A DNA stretch of 64,000 bases from the NCBI RefSeq assembly GCF_020141465.1, contig NZ_JAHSPD010000001.1:2338374-2402373 (forward strand), in the 5' to 3' direction. Below the pieces are notes generated by a model. It was not told the DNA's origin. It ran no database searches and saw nothing but the letters and a program-made list of their open reading frames with translations. This DNA is from Roseovarius carneus (lineage in GTDB: Bacteria > Pseudomonadota > Alphaproteobacteria > Rhodobacterales > Rhodobacteraceae). Below, piece by piece: positions 26,489-36,409 of this stretch (position 1 is the stretch's first letter; every line of letters starts with the position of its first letter). Both the position numbers and the translations under genes were made by a program.

Positions 26489-27274
26489 TCATATCGTGAA
26501 GAAGATGCTGGTGAGGATGAAGTTTGCCGCGAGGATCAGGATCGCTGCGGCCTCGACCGCGTCCTTGGTGGCGCGGCCCACGCCTGCGGCCCCGCGTGAG
26601 GTGTTCATGCCGTAGTAGCAGCCCATCAGCGTGGCGATGAAGCCGAAGACCGCGCCCTTGGCCAGCGACGACCAGATATCGCGGGCTTCGATGAAATTCA
26701 CTGTGTTGTTGAGATAGGTCGACGGGTTGAACCCGAGGCTTTGCGTGCCGACGATATAGCCGCCGAAGATGCCGATGATATCGCCCACGGCCACCAGGGC
26801 TGGCACCATGATGAGCCCTGCGAGGACGCGCGGCACGGTCAGGTACTTCATCGGGTGTGTAGAGAGGGTGACGAGGGCGTCGATCTGCTCGGTCACTTTC
26901 ATCGTGGCGATCTCGGCGGCGATGGACGAGGTGACGCGCGCAGCGATCATCAGGCCGACGAGGACGGGGCCAAGTTCGCGCACCATGCCGATGGCCACAA
27001 TCTGGGGCACGACCGCCTCGGCGTTGAATCGCGCGCCGCCCGAATAGATTTGCAAGGCCAGCGCGCCGCCGGTGAAAAGGGCTGTGAGCCCTACCACTGG
27101 AAGGCTAAAATACCCAACACTCATAAGGGCATGGCCGATTTCTTTAAGGTAGATCGGCGGGCGCATCATATGGCCAATCGTCTGACCCGCAAAAATCGAG
27201 ATACGGCCCAAGGCGCCGAGCCCGGCCAGCACAGGGCGGCCAATGGCGGCCAAAAGGGTGCTGAGCCAGCTCAT
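26489..27274 (-). CDS. mlaE: Phospholipid-transport ABC permease (MlaE-like)
   Basis: A 261-residue membrane protein with five to six segments. [20 protein letters not shown] is the MlaE/YrbE signature, and [20 protein letters not shown] and [14 protein letters not shown] are also typical. It forms the permease of an MCE-type phospholipid transporter. The start overlaps the alr stop by 4 bases, so mlaE is probably translated from the alr transcript. The family is firm; the missing MlaD neighbour is discussed under findings. Confidence 0.94.
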   Translation of the reverse strand: MSWLSTLLAAIGRPVLAGLGALGRISIFAGQTIGHMMRPPIYLKEIGHALMSVGYFSLPVVGLTALFTGGALALQIYSGGARFNAEAVVPQIVAIGMVRELGPVLVGLMIAARVTSSIAAEIATMKVTEQIDALVTLSTHPMKYLTVPRVLAGLIMVPALVAVGDIIGIFGGYIVGTQSLGFNPSTYLNNTVNFIEARDIWSSLAKGAVFGFIATLMGCYYGMNTSRGAAGVGRATKDAVEAAAILILAANFILTSIFFTI

Positions 27275-28308
27275 CCGCCAATATACCGGCGGGTGTAGCG
27301 CGCGCCCAATGAGGTGAGTATCTCGTAGCCGATCGTGCCTGCGGCCACGGCCAGATCATCAATGCCTTGATGGGGCCCCAAAAGCTCAACCGTTTTGGGA
27401 TCAAAGCCAGCATCGGTGATATCGACGCTCATAAGATCCATGGAGATGCGCCCCGCCAGCGGGCAGCGCGTATTCTCGACCCAGACCGAGGCGTTGGGGC
27501 CCATGGCACGCAAGATCCCGTCGGCATACCCAGCGCTCAGCGTGGCGATACGGCTGGGGCGGGGCGCCGTCCATGTGTTGCTGTAGCCGACCGTCTCACC
27601 GGGGGCCACATCGCGGCATTGGATCACCGGGATTTCAAGCGATGCGACAGGGCTGGCGTTTGCGAAGGGCGCGCCGCCATAAAGGCCGATACCGGGGCGT
27701 GTGAGGTCGAAATGATAGGCCTGATCCAGCAAAATCCCGCCCGTATTGGCAAGGCTTAGCGGGCAATCAATACCCTCCGTCATTTCCAGAAATGTATTGA
27801 GCTGCGCGGGGTTCATCGCGTGATCGCGGTCCTCTGCGCAGGCCAGATGGCTGAGGATCAGTTGCGGCCCCTGCGCCAGGGCAATTTCGCGGATGGCAAT
27901 CCATTCGGACGTCTCCATCCCAAGCCGGTTCATACCCGTATCAAGCTGAAGCGCGAAGGGCTGACCGGGTAGGGTCTCCGCATGGCGGATCATCTGATCA
28001 AGAGAGTTGATAACCGGCACGAGGTCCAGATCGCCGATCATATCCGCATCGCCGGGCATGTGGCCCGAGAGGATGTAGATCACCGGACCGCGCCCCAAAG
28101 CATGACGCAGGGCAGCACCTTCCTCGGCCACGGCCACGAAAAATGTGCGCGCACCGCTGCGTGCCAAGGCCCGGCCTACGCGGTCCGCGCCGAGACCGTA
28201 AGCATCGGCCTTGACCACGGCTGCGGCCTCGCCCGCGCTGGCGGCATCCAGGGCCTGCCAATTCGCAGTGAGGGCGCCCAGATCTATGGTGAGGGTTGCG
28301 GTGCTCAT
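27271..28308 (-). CDS. alr: Alanine racemase
   Basis: A 345-residue PLP enzyme. [10 protein letters not shown] carries the PLP lysine (Lys33); [18 protein letters not shown] and the C-terminal SAGYADG with the catalytic Tyr and GRISMDL are all present. It makes D-alanine for peptidoglycan. ATG at 28308 ([17 protein letters not shown]) is chosen over 28440, whose extra 44 residues are basic and unlike the family. dnaB lies 73 bases upstream, same strand. Confidence 0.95.
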   Translation of the reverse strand: MSTATLTIDLGALTANWQALDAASAGEAAAVVKADAYGLGADRVGRALARSGARTFFVAVAEEGAALRHALGRGPVIYILSGHMPGDADMIGDLDLVPVINSLDQMIRHAETLPGQPFALQLDTGMNRLGMETSEWIAIREIALAQGPQLILSHLACAEDRDHAMNPAQLNTFLEMTEGIDCPLSLANTGGILLDQAYHFDLTRPGIGLYGGAPFANASPVASLEIPVIQCRDVAPGETVGYSNTWTAPRPSRIATLSAGYADGILRAMGPNASVWVENTRCPLAGRISMDLMSVDITDAGFDPKTVELLGPHQGIDDLAVAAGTIGYEILTSLGARYTRRYIGG

Positions 28309-28381
28309 GGGGCTCGTTTTGACAGGGTGGCGCGGGGGGTCAAGGGCAAAGCTTGGATGCTGCGTGCGGCCCTCGCGCGTT

Positions 28382-29896
28382 TCAGAATTCCTGCTCTTCG
28401 ACTTGCGCGCCTTGCTGCCAAGGCTGCACGAGGTTTCCAAAGCGGGTAAAACGGCCCTCGAAGCTCAGCTCGATCGTGCCGATGGGGCCGTGACGCTGCT
28501 TGCCGATAATGACCTCGGCCTTGCCATGAAGACGCTCCATGCGCTCTTGCCATGCCGCGATCTCGTCAAGTTTTTCGTCCGAGGGTTTTTCACGCTCGGC
28601 ATAATACTCCTCGCGGAACACGAACATGACCACATCGGCGTCTTGCTCAATGGAGCCTGATTCGCGCAAATCTGAAAGCTGCGGTCGTTTGTCCTCGCGG
28701 TTTTCCACTTGGCGGCTGAGTTGGCTCAGCGCGATCACGGGGATATCCAGCTCCTTGGCGATGGCCTTGAGGCCCATGGTGATCTCTGAAATCTCGTTGA
28801 CCCGGTTCTCGGACCGGCCCGTGCCGCGCACCAGCTGGAGATAGTCCACGATCAAAACATCCAAGCCATGAGTTCGCTTGAGACGGCGGGCGCGGGCGGC
28901 CAATTGGCTGATTGGCAGGGCAGGCGTGTCGTCGATATAGAGTGGGCAGGATTCGAGCTGCTTGGCGGCATCCACAAAGCGGCGAAACTCGCCCTCGGTC
29001 AGGTCGCCGCGGCGGATCTGCTCGGACGGGACCTCAGACGCCTCGGAGAGCACGCGGGCGGCAAGCTGCTCAGCGCTCATCTCCAGCGAATAAAAGCCCA
29101 CGACGCCGCCCTCGACGGAGCCTTCTGTCCCATCGGGCAGCGTGCCACGGCGGTAGGATTTGGCGATGTTGAAGGCAAGGTTTGTGGCCAGTGAGGTCTT
29201 GCCCATGGAAGGACGCCCTGCGAGGATCAGAAGGTCGGATTTGTGCAGCCCGCCGAGTTTTTTATCCATGTCAATCAGGCCGGTAGACACACCGGCCAGA
29301 CCGCCTTCGCGCTGATAGGCGGCGTTGGCCACATTAACAGCATCAGTTACGGCTTTGAGAAAGCTTTGAAATCCGCTGTCGGTTTGGCCTTGTTCGCTGA
29401 GGCGGTAGAGTTGCTGCTCGGCCTCGACGATCTGGTCCTTAGGCTCGCTCTCGACATCCATGCGCGCGGCCTTACCGGCGATATCCTGACCAAGGCTGAT
29501 CAACTCGCGCCGGATGGCCAGATCATAGATCATCTGTGCGTAATCGCGCACGGCATAGGTGCTGATCGCGGAGCCTGCGAGGTTCACAAGATAGGCGGGG
29601 CCGCCCAACTCCTTGAGACCTTCATCCTCCTCCAGAAACGCCTTGAGTGTAACGGGGGAGGCAAGGTTGTTCTTGGCAATGCGCGCGGAGGCGACCTCAT
29701 AGATGCGGGCATGGACGGGATCGTAGAAATGCTGCGCGCCGATGATGGAGGCAACACGGTCGTAGATATCATTATTGGTCAGGATCGCACCCAGAAGCTG
29801 CTGCTCGGCCTCGATCGAGTGAGGCATTGTGTCCGCGTTCTGGATCTCGGCTGTGGCCGATTGGCCCGTGGCGTTGAAAGTTGCGATCTCGTTCAT
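28382..29896 (-). CDS. dnaB: Replicative DNA helicase
   Basis: A 504-residue helicase. The N-terminal domain ([19 protein letters not shown]) and the C-terminal RecA-like domain with [30 protein letters not shown] and [20 protein letters not shown] are complete. DnaB unwinds the fork and loads primase. ATG at 29896 ([12 protein letters not shown]) is used. The 243 bases upstream contain two near-matches to DnaA boxes. Confidence 0.97.
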   Translation of the reverse strand: MNEIATFNATGQSATAEIQNADTMPHSIEAEQQLLGAILTNNDIYDRVASIIGAQHFYDPVHARIYEVASARIAKNNLASPVTLKAFLEEDEGLKELGGPAYLVNLAGSAISTYAVRDYAQMIYDLAIRRELISLGQDIAGKAARMDVESEPKDQIVEAEQQLYRLSEQGQTDSGFQSFLKAVTDAVNVANAAYQREGGLAGVSTGLIDMDKKLGGLHKSDLLILAGRPSMGKTSLATNLAFNIAKSYRRGTLPDGTEGSVEGGVVGFYSLEMSAEQLAARVLSEASEVPSEQIRRGDLTEGEFRRFVDAAKQLESCPLYIDDTPALPISQLAARARRLKRTHGLDVLIVDYLQLVRGTGRSENRVNEISEITMGLKAIAKELDIPVIALSQLSRQVENREDKRPQLSDLRESGSIEQDADVVMFVFREEYYAEREKPSDEKLDEIAAWQERMERLHGKAEVIIGKQRHGPIGTIELSFEGRFTRFGNLVQPWQQGAQVEEQEF

Positions 29897-29966
29897 GTCT
29901 AATTCCCATCGGCTTCTTACCATTCGTCTTATGCGGAGCGGAGGGCGCGGTCCAATTGTATAAGGC

Positions 29967-29986
29967 TGTGGATGGGCTGTGGAAAA
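29967..29986 (-). promoter_or_regulatory. Two DnaA-box-like sequences upstream of dnaB
   Basis: On the minus strand CCATCCACA (29967-29975) and TTTTCCACA (29978-29986) resemble the consensus TTATNCACA with one or two differences, spaced 11 bases start to start. Position about 70-90 bases before the dnaB ATG would allow DnaA control. Unproven. Confidence 0.35.
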
Positions 29987-30139
29987 GAGACTTTGGAATA
30001 TCTTGTGGTACAGGCCACCCCGCACTAGGCAGTGTAGACCGACATCAGTCACGCTGTCTACGTTGCGGCATGAAAGGAAACGGGCGCGAAAAATTTCGCA
30101 TGCGAGAACCCATAGCGCCGTTGCGTCAATATCTGCGAA

Positions 30140-30820
30140 TCAATGCTCGGCGCGGGTCTCTTGCCAAGCGCGCGGGGCTTTGAGAAAAGCCTCGACCTCG
30201 GTCAGCGTCTCTGACGTGAACGCGTCTTGCCTGCGGGCCTCGGCCAGAACGTCCCACCATGTGCAAAGATGGTGGAGCGTCACGCCGTGATCACCCAGCG
30301 TTTTGAGCGTGTCGGGGAAGATGCCGTAATAGAAGATCACGGCTGTGTGGTCGCAGGTGGCACCGGTTTCGCGGATGGCGTCAACAAAGCTGATCTTCGA
30401 GCCGCCATCGGTGGTCAGATCCTCGACCAGCAGAACCCGCTGGCCCTCGCTCATTTCGCCCTCGATGCGCGCGCCACGCCCGTAGCCTTTGGGCTTTTTG
30501 CGTACATAAGTCATTGGCAGGGCCATCCGCTCTGCCACGAGAGCCGAAAAAGGGATACCCGCCGTCTCGCCACCCGCGATATTGTCGAACGCCTCAAGCC
30601 CTGCGTTGCGCATCACTGTGATCGTCAAAAAATCCATCAAGGTCGAGCGGATGCGCGGGTAACTGATGAGTTTCCGGCAGTCGATATAGGTCGGGCTGGG
30701 CAAGCCGGAGGCGAGGATGAAGGGCTTGTCTGCGTTGAAATGCACGGCGCCGATTTCCAGCAGCATCCGTGCGGTGAGGCGGGCAATCTCGTCTTGGGCG
30801 GGGTAGGCGCTGGGGATCAT
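30140..30820 (-). CDS. pyrE: Orotate phosphoribosyltransferase
   Basis: A 226-residue phosphoribosyltransferase with the PRPP motif [14 protein letters not shown] and the substrate segment [33 protein letters not shown] supplies the Lys-rich loop. It joins orotate to PRPP in pyrimidine synthesis. pyrC lies 75 bases upstream on the same strand and probably forms an operon with it; the gap holds a dispersed repeat. Confidence 0.95.
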   Translation of the reverse strand: MIPSAYPAQDEIARLTARMLLEIGAVHFNADKPFILASGLPSPTYIDCRKLISYPRIRSTLMDFLTITVMRNAGLEAFDNIAGGETAGIPFSALVAERMALPMTYVRKKPKGYGRGARIEGEMSEGQRVLLVEDLTTDGGSKISFVDAIRETGATCDHTAVIFYYGIFPDTLKTLGDHGVTLHHLCTWWDVLAEARRQDAFTSETLTEVEAFLKAPRAWQETRAEH

Positions 30821-30870
30821 CTTGGGGGCTCCTTGGGGCGGCGGGTCTAAAAGAGATTTCTGCCTTCGGC

Positions 30871-30894
30871 GAGGATATTTTAAGCAAGAAGAGG
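30871..30894 (+). repeat. Dispersed intergenic repeat, copy 2
   Basis: GAGGATATTTTAAGCAAGAA plus GAGG, in the pyrC-pyrE gap. Same core as the copies at 26443 and 40535. Confidence 0.5.
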
Positions 30895-30895
30895 A

Positions 30896-31954
30896 TTAGG
30901 CCACGCGCCAATCAAGCGCGAAGCCGGGATCGAAGACCGTGACAGGGCCCTCTTCGGTGTGGATGTGCTGGGGGATATCGGGCGTGCCGCGCGTCAAGAT
31001 GATGTGGCTCTCATTGGGCGGCAGACGGTAATAGGCGGGGCCGTGCAGGGAGGTGAAACCTTCGAGCCTGTCCAGCGCGCCTGCGCCCTCGAACACATGG
31101 GCAAGGATGGGCAGCGTGTTGGGGGCGGTGAAGCAGCCCGCGCAGCCGCAAGGCTGAAGCTTTGCGGGGTCGGTGTGCGGCGCGCTGTCGGTGCCCAGGA
31201 AAAAGCGCGCGTCGCCGGATGTGGCGGCTTGGACGAGGGCCACGCGGTGCTCTTCGCGTTTGGCCACGGGCAGGCAGTAGTAATGCGGGCGGATACCACC
31301 GGCGAGGATGTGGTTGCGATTGATCACTAGGTGATGCGTTGTAATTGTGGCCGCAAGATTTTCAGGCGCGCTGCGGACATAATCGGCGGCGGTTGAGGTG
31401 GTGATATGTTCCATGATCACGCGCAGGCCGGGCGTGCGGTTGCGCAGTGGATCGAGAATGCGGTCGATGAACACCGCCTCGCGGTCGAATATGTCGATAT
31501 CGCCGTCTGTTACCTCCCCATGCACGCAGAGCGGCAGGCCAATTTCTGCCATCCTATCCAGCACAGGCTGCACGCGGGCAAAATCTGTCACGCCGCTGGC
31601 GGAGTTGGTCGTGGCTCCTGCGGGGTAGAGCTTGACCGCTTGGATGAGGCCTGAGGCATGGGCGCGCGCGACATCCTCAGGGTCGGTCTCCTCGGTCAGG
31701 TAGAGGGTCATCAGCGGCTGAAACACGCTGCCTTCGGGACGCGCCGCGAGGATTCGGGCGCGGTAGGCGGTGGCCTCGGCCATGGTGACCACGGGGGGCA
31801 CGAGGTTTGGCATGATGATGGCGCGGGCGAAATGCGCCGCCGTCCATGGCAACACAGCGTGCAGCATTGCCCCGTCGCGCAGGTGCAGGTGCCAATCATC
31901 GGGCGTGCGGATGGTGAGGCTCTGGGGGGCGTGATTTGTTATTGGATTTGTCAT
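30896..31954 (-). CDS. pyrC: Dihydroorotase (PyrC type)
   Basis: A 352-residue amidohydrolase. [10 protein letters not shown] near the N-terminus holds the first metal ligands; later blocks include [15 protein letters not shown], and [10 protein letters not shown] with the metal Asp. This is the shorter E. coli-like class II form. It closes carbamoyl aspartate to dihydroorotate. ATG at 31954 gives an N-terminus like E. coli PyrC; ATG at 31966 is an alternative with four extra residues. No pyrB is in the window. Confidence 0.94.
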   Translation of the reverse strand: MTNPITNHAPQSLTIRTPDDWHLHLRDGAMLHAVLPWTAAHFARAIIMPNLVPPVVTMAEATAYRARILAARPEGSVFQPLMTLYLTEETDPEDVARAHASGLIQAVKLYPAGATTNSASGVTDFARVQPVLDRMAEIGLPLCVHGEVTDGDIDIFDREAVFIDRILDPLRNRTPGLRVIMEHITTSTAADYVRSAPENLAATITTHHLVINRNHILAGGIRPHYYCLPVAKREEHRVALVQAATSGDARFFLGTDSAPHTDPAKLQPCGCAGCFTAPNTLPILAHVFEGAGALDRLEGFTSLHGPAYYRLPPNESHIILTRGTPDIPQHIHTEEGPVTVFDPGFALDWRVA

Positions 31955-32017
31955 GGGAAGGGGCATACCCGAAAACCCATGGGGCGCGCCAGAGGGGAGT
32001 GTCTGGCTATGTGTCGC

Positions 32018-32992
32018 TTATGTGTCCTCGGCCTGAAATCCGGGCGGGAGCGCTTTGCCCTCATCGGCCAGAGCCTTGCCGGCCGCTGCCATCGCGCGCT
32101 TGAAGCGCGGGCCGCGCCGCTGCTCCAGCACTTTGCGGGCCAGCAGAATAGTGAGGTAATGACGCCCATCTGCGGTGGTCTTGCGCAGCAGGTTGAACTG
32201 ATACCCCGGATCGGTGCGCCGGGCGCGTGCAAGCTTGGCCAGTGCGTGCAGCGACAGTTTGCCTGCGCTGACCTGTGCCAGAATGCGCAGCAATATCTGC
32301 ATCCGCATCAGGCTTTCGTCCATTCGCTCCCCGATGAAGCGCATCCGGAATTTGGTCACATTGGGCCGGGTGAAGAGGGCTGCGTGCATTGCGTCCATCG
32401 CGATCTCGGGATCATAGAGCACAAAGGCCTGTTCTGCCGCGTCCAGCATGTCGGGCGCGTATCCATAGCGGTCATCAAACGCGGTGCGGCGCATCTTGGT
32501 GAAGCGCGTGTCCCATTCTGCGACGCGCGGATCAAGGCTGGCTTGCGGGGCGAGGGCCACGACACGCGCGCCGGGCGAGGCGACGGAGAAGGCCGCCGCC
32601 GCATAGCCGCAAGGGCCTGCTCCGTAGAAAATCACCTGATCGAATTCCTCAAAGAACCCGTCATCCACAAGCCGGTCGAAATAGGCATAGACCGCCCGGT
32701 CGCGAAACCATGTGTCGCCATCCGCCACGATGCAAAGGCTCGACCATCCCAGCGCCTTGGTCATTTCCCAGCCCAAGGGCTGCGCATCTTCCGAGAGCGC
32801 CGCAATCCCGGCATGGGTCTCAAAAGTGACCAGCAGAGTGGGCTTGTTTTCGACAAAAATCGCAGTGTGACGCGCGCCCAGAGGCTCGACATAGCCGTCC
32901 TCATCGGTGACCTCAGCAACTTTTTCGAGCCATTCCTCGCGCGTCTTCAGCCCGGATAAAGGCATATCAAACGTATTGGGCGCGTCTTGCAT
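32018..32992 (-). CDS. Conserved protein often labelled PAPS reductase; alpha/beta fold, function unknown
   Basis: A 324-residue protein from ATG at 32992 (MQDAPNTFDMPLSG). In roseobacters relatives have been labelled phosphoadenosine phosphosulfate reductase, but I see neither the P-loop-like SFGAESVV nor the ECGIH motif present in the genuine cysH at 44278. A nucleophile-elbow-like GAGPCGYAAA is present with a preceding hydrophobic strand, suggesting an alpha/beta-hydrolase-like core. It diverges from the MoxR gene across 180 bases. The function is not inferred. Confidence 0.6.
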   Translation of the reverse strand: MQDAPNTFDMPLSGLKTREEWLEKVAEVTDEDGYVEPLGARHTAIFVENKPTLLVTFETHAGIAALSEDAQPLGWEMTKALGWSSLCIVADGDTWFRDRAVYAYFDRLVDDGFFEEFDQVIFYGAGPCGYAAAAFSVASPGARVVALAPQASLDPRVAEWDTRFTKMRRTAFDDRYGYAPDMLDAAEQAFVLYDPEIAMDAMHAALFTRPNVTKFRMRFIGERMDESLMRMQILLRILAQVSAGKLSLHALAKLARARRTDPGYQFNLLRKTTADGRHYLTILLARKVLEQRRGPRFKRAMAAAGKALADEGKALPPGFQAEDT

Positions 32993-33172
32993 GGCACTGA
33001 TCCTCAAACTGCTCTGGCTCTTCGGGGGCGCATTTTGCGCCACGATTTTGTCGCCCAATTGCCGAAGGGAGTAGAACGCCTTTGTGGCAAAAATTAGGAA
33101 AACCCAAGGGGTTTGCTGGACAGTGCGCCGCGCGCCGCTAATGATAGAGGGGTGCAATTCAGGAGGACCACA

Positions 33173-34075
33173 ATGCAAACCCCAGACAGTATCGACGGCG
33201 TTGAAACCCTTCTGGAGGATCAGCGCTATGTTTGCGGGCGCGGCTTGTCGACGGCGATGTTTCTTGCCCTGCGCCTTGGGCGGCCCTTGTTTCTGGAGGG
33301 CGAGGCAGGTGTCGGCAAAACAGAGATCGCCAAGGCCATTTCCAAAGGGTTGGGGCGCAAACTCATCCGGCTGCAATGCTATGAAGGGCTTGATGCCTCC
33401 TCTGCGGTTTATGAGTGGAACTTCGCAGCGCAAATGATCGCCCTGCGCGCGGCAGAGGCCGGCGGGGCGACCGACGGCCTCAAGGATCAGCTTTTCGCGG
33501 AGGAATTCCTGATCGAGCGGCCCCTTTTGCAAGCGATGCGGCCCCACGAGGGCGGCGCCCCCGTCCTGCTGATTGATGAGCTTGACCGCACCGACGCGCC
33601 GTTCGAGGCGTTCCTGCTCGAAGCGCTCAGCGACTTCCAGGTCACCATCCCCGAGATCGGCGCAATCATCGCCCCTGAGCCGCCCATCGTGATCCTCACC
33701 TCCAACCGCACGCGAGAGGTGCATGACGCCCTCAAACGACGCTGCCTGTATCATTGGGTCGATTACCCCGATTTCACCCGCGAGCTTGAGATCCTCACCG
33801 CCCAAGCCCCTGAAGTTTCCGCCCAGCTCAGCCGCGAGGTGGTGGCCTTCGTCCAGCAATTGCGCACCGAGGATCTGTTCAAAAAACCCGGCGTGGCGGA
33901 AACCATCGACTGGGCTAAATGCTTGCTGGCGCTTGATGTGGTCACACTCTCGCCCGAGGTGATTGCAGATACGCTCGGAGCCGTGCTGAAATACCAAGAC
34001 GATATCTCCAAACTCCAAGGCTCCGAGGCGAAGCGCATTCTGGAAGAGGCCAAGGCGGCGTTGGAGCCTGCATGA
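33173..34075 (+). CDS. coxD: MoxR-family AAA ATPase (CoxD-like)
   Basis: A 300-residue ATPase: Walker A GEAGVGKT (43-50), Walker B VLLIDELDR (131-139), sensor-like ILTSNRTREVHDALKRRC. AGGAGG six bases before ATG fixes the start. This is the MoxR subfamily; CoxD helps mature the Cu/Mo centre of CO dehydrogenase in Oligotropha, and CoxE (VWA) follows here. First gene of the plus-strand cluster that ends in coxSLM. Assignment to cox maturation is by context. Confidence 0.85.
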   Translation: MQTPDSIDGVETLLEDQRYVCGRGLSTAMFLALRLGRPLFLEGEAGVGKTEIAKAISKGLGRKLIRLQCYEGLDASSAVYEWNFAAQMIALRAAEAGGATDGLKDQLFAEEFLIERPLLQAMRPHEGGAPVLLIDELDRTDAPFEAFLLEALSDFQVTIPEIGAIIAPEPPIVILTSNRTREVHDALKRRCLYHWVDYPDFTRELEILTAQAPEVSAQLSREVVAFVQQLRTEDLFKKPGVAETIDWAKCLLALDVVTLSPEVIADTLGAVLKYQDDISKLQGSEAKRILEEAKAALEPA

Positions 34076-34142
34076 TGCTTTTTCTTGGTCCAAATACCCA
34101 AATTCCACCCGTGGCCACACGGGCGCGGGCGGTGTTTGAGCC

Positions 34143-35450
34143 ATGACCGAATATCCGCCCCTCGATCTGCCCGACGATCCCAAACTGGCGCAGAACGTCA
34201 CTCATTTCATGCGCGCGCTGCGCAAGGCGGGGCTGCCCATTGGGCCGGGTGCCGTGATAGATGCAGTGCGGGCGGTGGCCGAGACGGGGTTTACGTCGCG
34301 CACCGATTTTTACTGGGCGCTTCATGCGCTTTGCGTGCGCCGGCCTGAGCATCGCGCGGTCTTTGCGCAGGTGTTCCGGCTTTATTGGCGCGACCCGAGG
34401 TTCATGGAGCATATGATGTCGCTGCTGCTGCCCGCTGTGCGCGGGGTACAGGAAGACCGCAGCGCGCAGGCGGCGGAGAAGCGTGCGGCGGAGGCCTTGC
34501 TTGACGGGGCCGAGCCCGACATGCCCAACCTGCATGAGGATGAGAATGAAGAGACACTCATTGAGATCGACGCCTCTGCCACCATGTCGGGCGAAGAGCG
34601 TCTGCGGAGCCTCGATTTCGAGCAGATGAGCACGGGCGAAATGGCGGAGGCCAAGCGCATGCTGGCAAAGCTCAGCCTCCCGGTGAAGCCTCTGCCTTCG
34701 CGCCGCTATGGCGCCAGCCCCTCGGGCGCGCGGATCGACGCGCGCCGCACCATGGCACAGGCGTTGCGGCGCGGCGGTGAGATCACGCAGCTTTCGCGCG
34801 CCACGCCGCGCCCACGCTGGCCCAACCTAGTGGTGATCTGCGATATTTCCGGCTCCATGAGCACGTATAGCCGCATGGTGCTGCATTTTCTGCATGCGGT
34901 GGCCAATCATAAGGGTGCGGGGTGGGCGCAGGTGCATGCGTTCACCTTTGGCACACGGCTTACGAATATCACCCGCCATTTGCGCACCCGCGATGTGGAT
35001 GCCGCACTGGCAGCGGCGGGGCGCGAGGCGCAGGATTGGGAGGGGGGCACGCGGATCGGGTCCTGCCTTCACGCGTTCAACCGCGACTGGTCGCGCCGGG
35101 TGCTGGGGCAGGGGGCTGTCGTGCTTTTGATTACCGATGGTCTGGACCGAGACGCGCCTGAACAGTTGAGCGCTGAGATGCAGCGCCTGTCGCTCACCGC
35201 GCGGCGGCTGATCTGGCTCAACCCTTTGCTCAGGTGGGAGGGGTTCGCGCCCCGCGCCAGCGGCATCGCCGCGATGTTGCCCCATGTGCACAGCTTTCGG
35301 GCGGGTCATTCCATCGCCTCGCTGGAAGAGCTCGCCGCCGTCATTTCCAGCCCCGATGATGCGGGCGAGAAGGCGCGGCTGATGGCGCAGCTTGGTCCCG
35401 TTAGTGGACAAGACGGGTGGAGGGACGCCGAAAGAGGAGCGGAGCGATGA
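34143..35450 (+). CDS. coxE: CoxE-like von Willebrand factor A domain protein
   Basis: A 435-residue protein. The N-terminal half is helical and acidic; the C-terminal half is a VWA domain with the MIDAS start DISGSMSTYSR (Asp234) and LLITDGLDRD. MoxR-VWA pairs act together as chaperones for metal centre insertion. It lies 67 bases after the MoxR gene and overlaps the next gene by 4 bases. Confidence 0.87.
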   Translation: MTEYPPLDLPDDPKLAQNVTHFMRALRKAGLPIGPGAVIDAVRAVAETGFTSRTDFYWALHALCVRRPEHRAVFAQVFRLYWRDPRFMEHMMSLLLPAVRGVQEDRSAQAAEKRAAEALLDGAEPDMPNLHEDENEETLIEIDASATMSGEERLRSLDFEQMSTGEMAEAKRMLAKLSLPVKPLPSRRYGASPSGARIDARRTMAQALRRGGEITQLSRATPRPRWPNLVVICDISGSMSTYSRMVLHFLHAVANHKGAGWAQVHAFTFGTRLTNITRHLRTRDVDAALAAAGREAQDWEGGTRIGSCLHAFNRDWSRRVLGQGAVVLLITDGLDRDAPEQLSAEMQRLSLTARRLIWLNPLLRWEGFAPRASGIAAMLPHVHSFRAGHSIASLEELAAVISSPDDAGEKARLMAQLGPVSGQDGWRDAERGAER

Positions 35451-36409
35451 GCGGGTTTGATGATATCGTGGAGACGGCTCTGGCATGGCACCGCGCGGGC
35501 GAGGGCGCGGCGCTGGCCACGGTCGTGCAGACATGGGGCAGCGCGCCGCGCCGAGTGGGCAGCCAGCTTGCCATTTCGGGCAGCGGACAGATGGCGGGCT
35601 CCGTCTCCGGCGGCTGCGTCGAGGGGGCCGTGGTCGTGGAGGCGATGGAGGCTATCGAGAGCGGCGCGGCGCGGATGCTGGAATATGGCGTGTCGGACGG
35701 TGATGCGTTTGCTGTGGGGCTGGCCTGCGGCGGCACGATCCGGGTGCTGGTGGAGCCTGTGGGAAGCGTGCTTCCCGAGGTGCTTCTGGAGGGTCTCTGC
35801 GCGCGGCGCGCGGCGCGCGAGGCCTGTATTTACGTGACCAAGCTGGGGGGTGCGCCACGACTTAACGCGGGCGATCCTGCGCGGCTGCGCGCTGATCGTT
35901 CGGGCTTTGATGAGGACGGCGAGACGTTTCACTGCGTCTTCAACCCGCCTTTGCGCCTTATCATCGTGGGGGCCGTGCATATCGCGCAGGCCCTTGTGCC
36001 GATGGCGCGGGTTGTGGGCTATGATCCGGTGTTGATTGATCCGCGCGCTGGGTTTGCCGCGCCTGAACGGTTCGCGGGCGAGAAAATCCTTGAGGATTGG
36101 CCCGATGAGGCGGTGGCCGCCCTTGGCCTTGATGCGCGCACGGCGCTGGTCCTTCTGACCCATGACCCCAAGCTTGATGATCCCGCACTTCTCGCGGCTC
36201 TGGCCTCTGACGTATTCTATATCGGCGCTTTGGGGTCCAAGCGGACCCATGCCAAGCGGGTGGAGCGGATGGAGGCGGCGGGCATCAGCGCCGCAGATAT
36301 CGCGCGCATCCATGGCCCAATCGGTCTGAATATAGGTGCAGCGGGACCGTCCGAGATCGCGCTCAGCATTCTGGCCGAGATGACACAGCGCCTGAGGAAG
36401 CCCGCGTGA
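35447..36409 (+). CDS. XdhC/CoxI-family protein
   Basis: A 320-residue protein. SVSGGCVEG (52-60) with Cys57 is the XdhC signature, used to bind or sulfurate Mo cofactor. The C-terminal Rossmann part has IVGAVHIAQALVPMARVVG, so GAVH replaces the usual GAGH, and GALGSKRTHAKR follows. ATG at 35447 overlaps the coxE stop (ATGA). XdhC-type proteins load sulfurated molybdenum cofactor into hydroxylases. Next gene overlaps by 4 bases. Confidence 0.88.
   Translation: MSGFDDIVETALAWHRAGEGAALATVVQTWGSAPRRVGSQLAISGSGQMAGSVSGGCVEGAVVVEAMEAIESGAARMLEYGVSDGDAFAVGLACGGTIRVLVEPVGSVLPEVLLEGLCARRAAREACIYVTKLGGAPRLNAGDPARLRADRSGFDEDGETFHCVFNPPLRLIIVGAVHIAQALVPMARVVGYDPVLIDPRAGFAAPERFAGEKILEDWPDEAVAALGLDARTALVLLTHDPKLDDPALLAALASDVFYIGALGSKRTHAKRVERMEAAGISAADIARIHGPIGLNIGAAGPSEIALSILAEMTQRLRKPA

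Noticed and set aside
32993-34201. Long frame on the minus strand extending the 324-residue protein upstream
   Set aside because: It runs antisense through the MoxR gene; the text is not family-like, and the real start with normal composition is at 32992.
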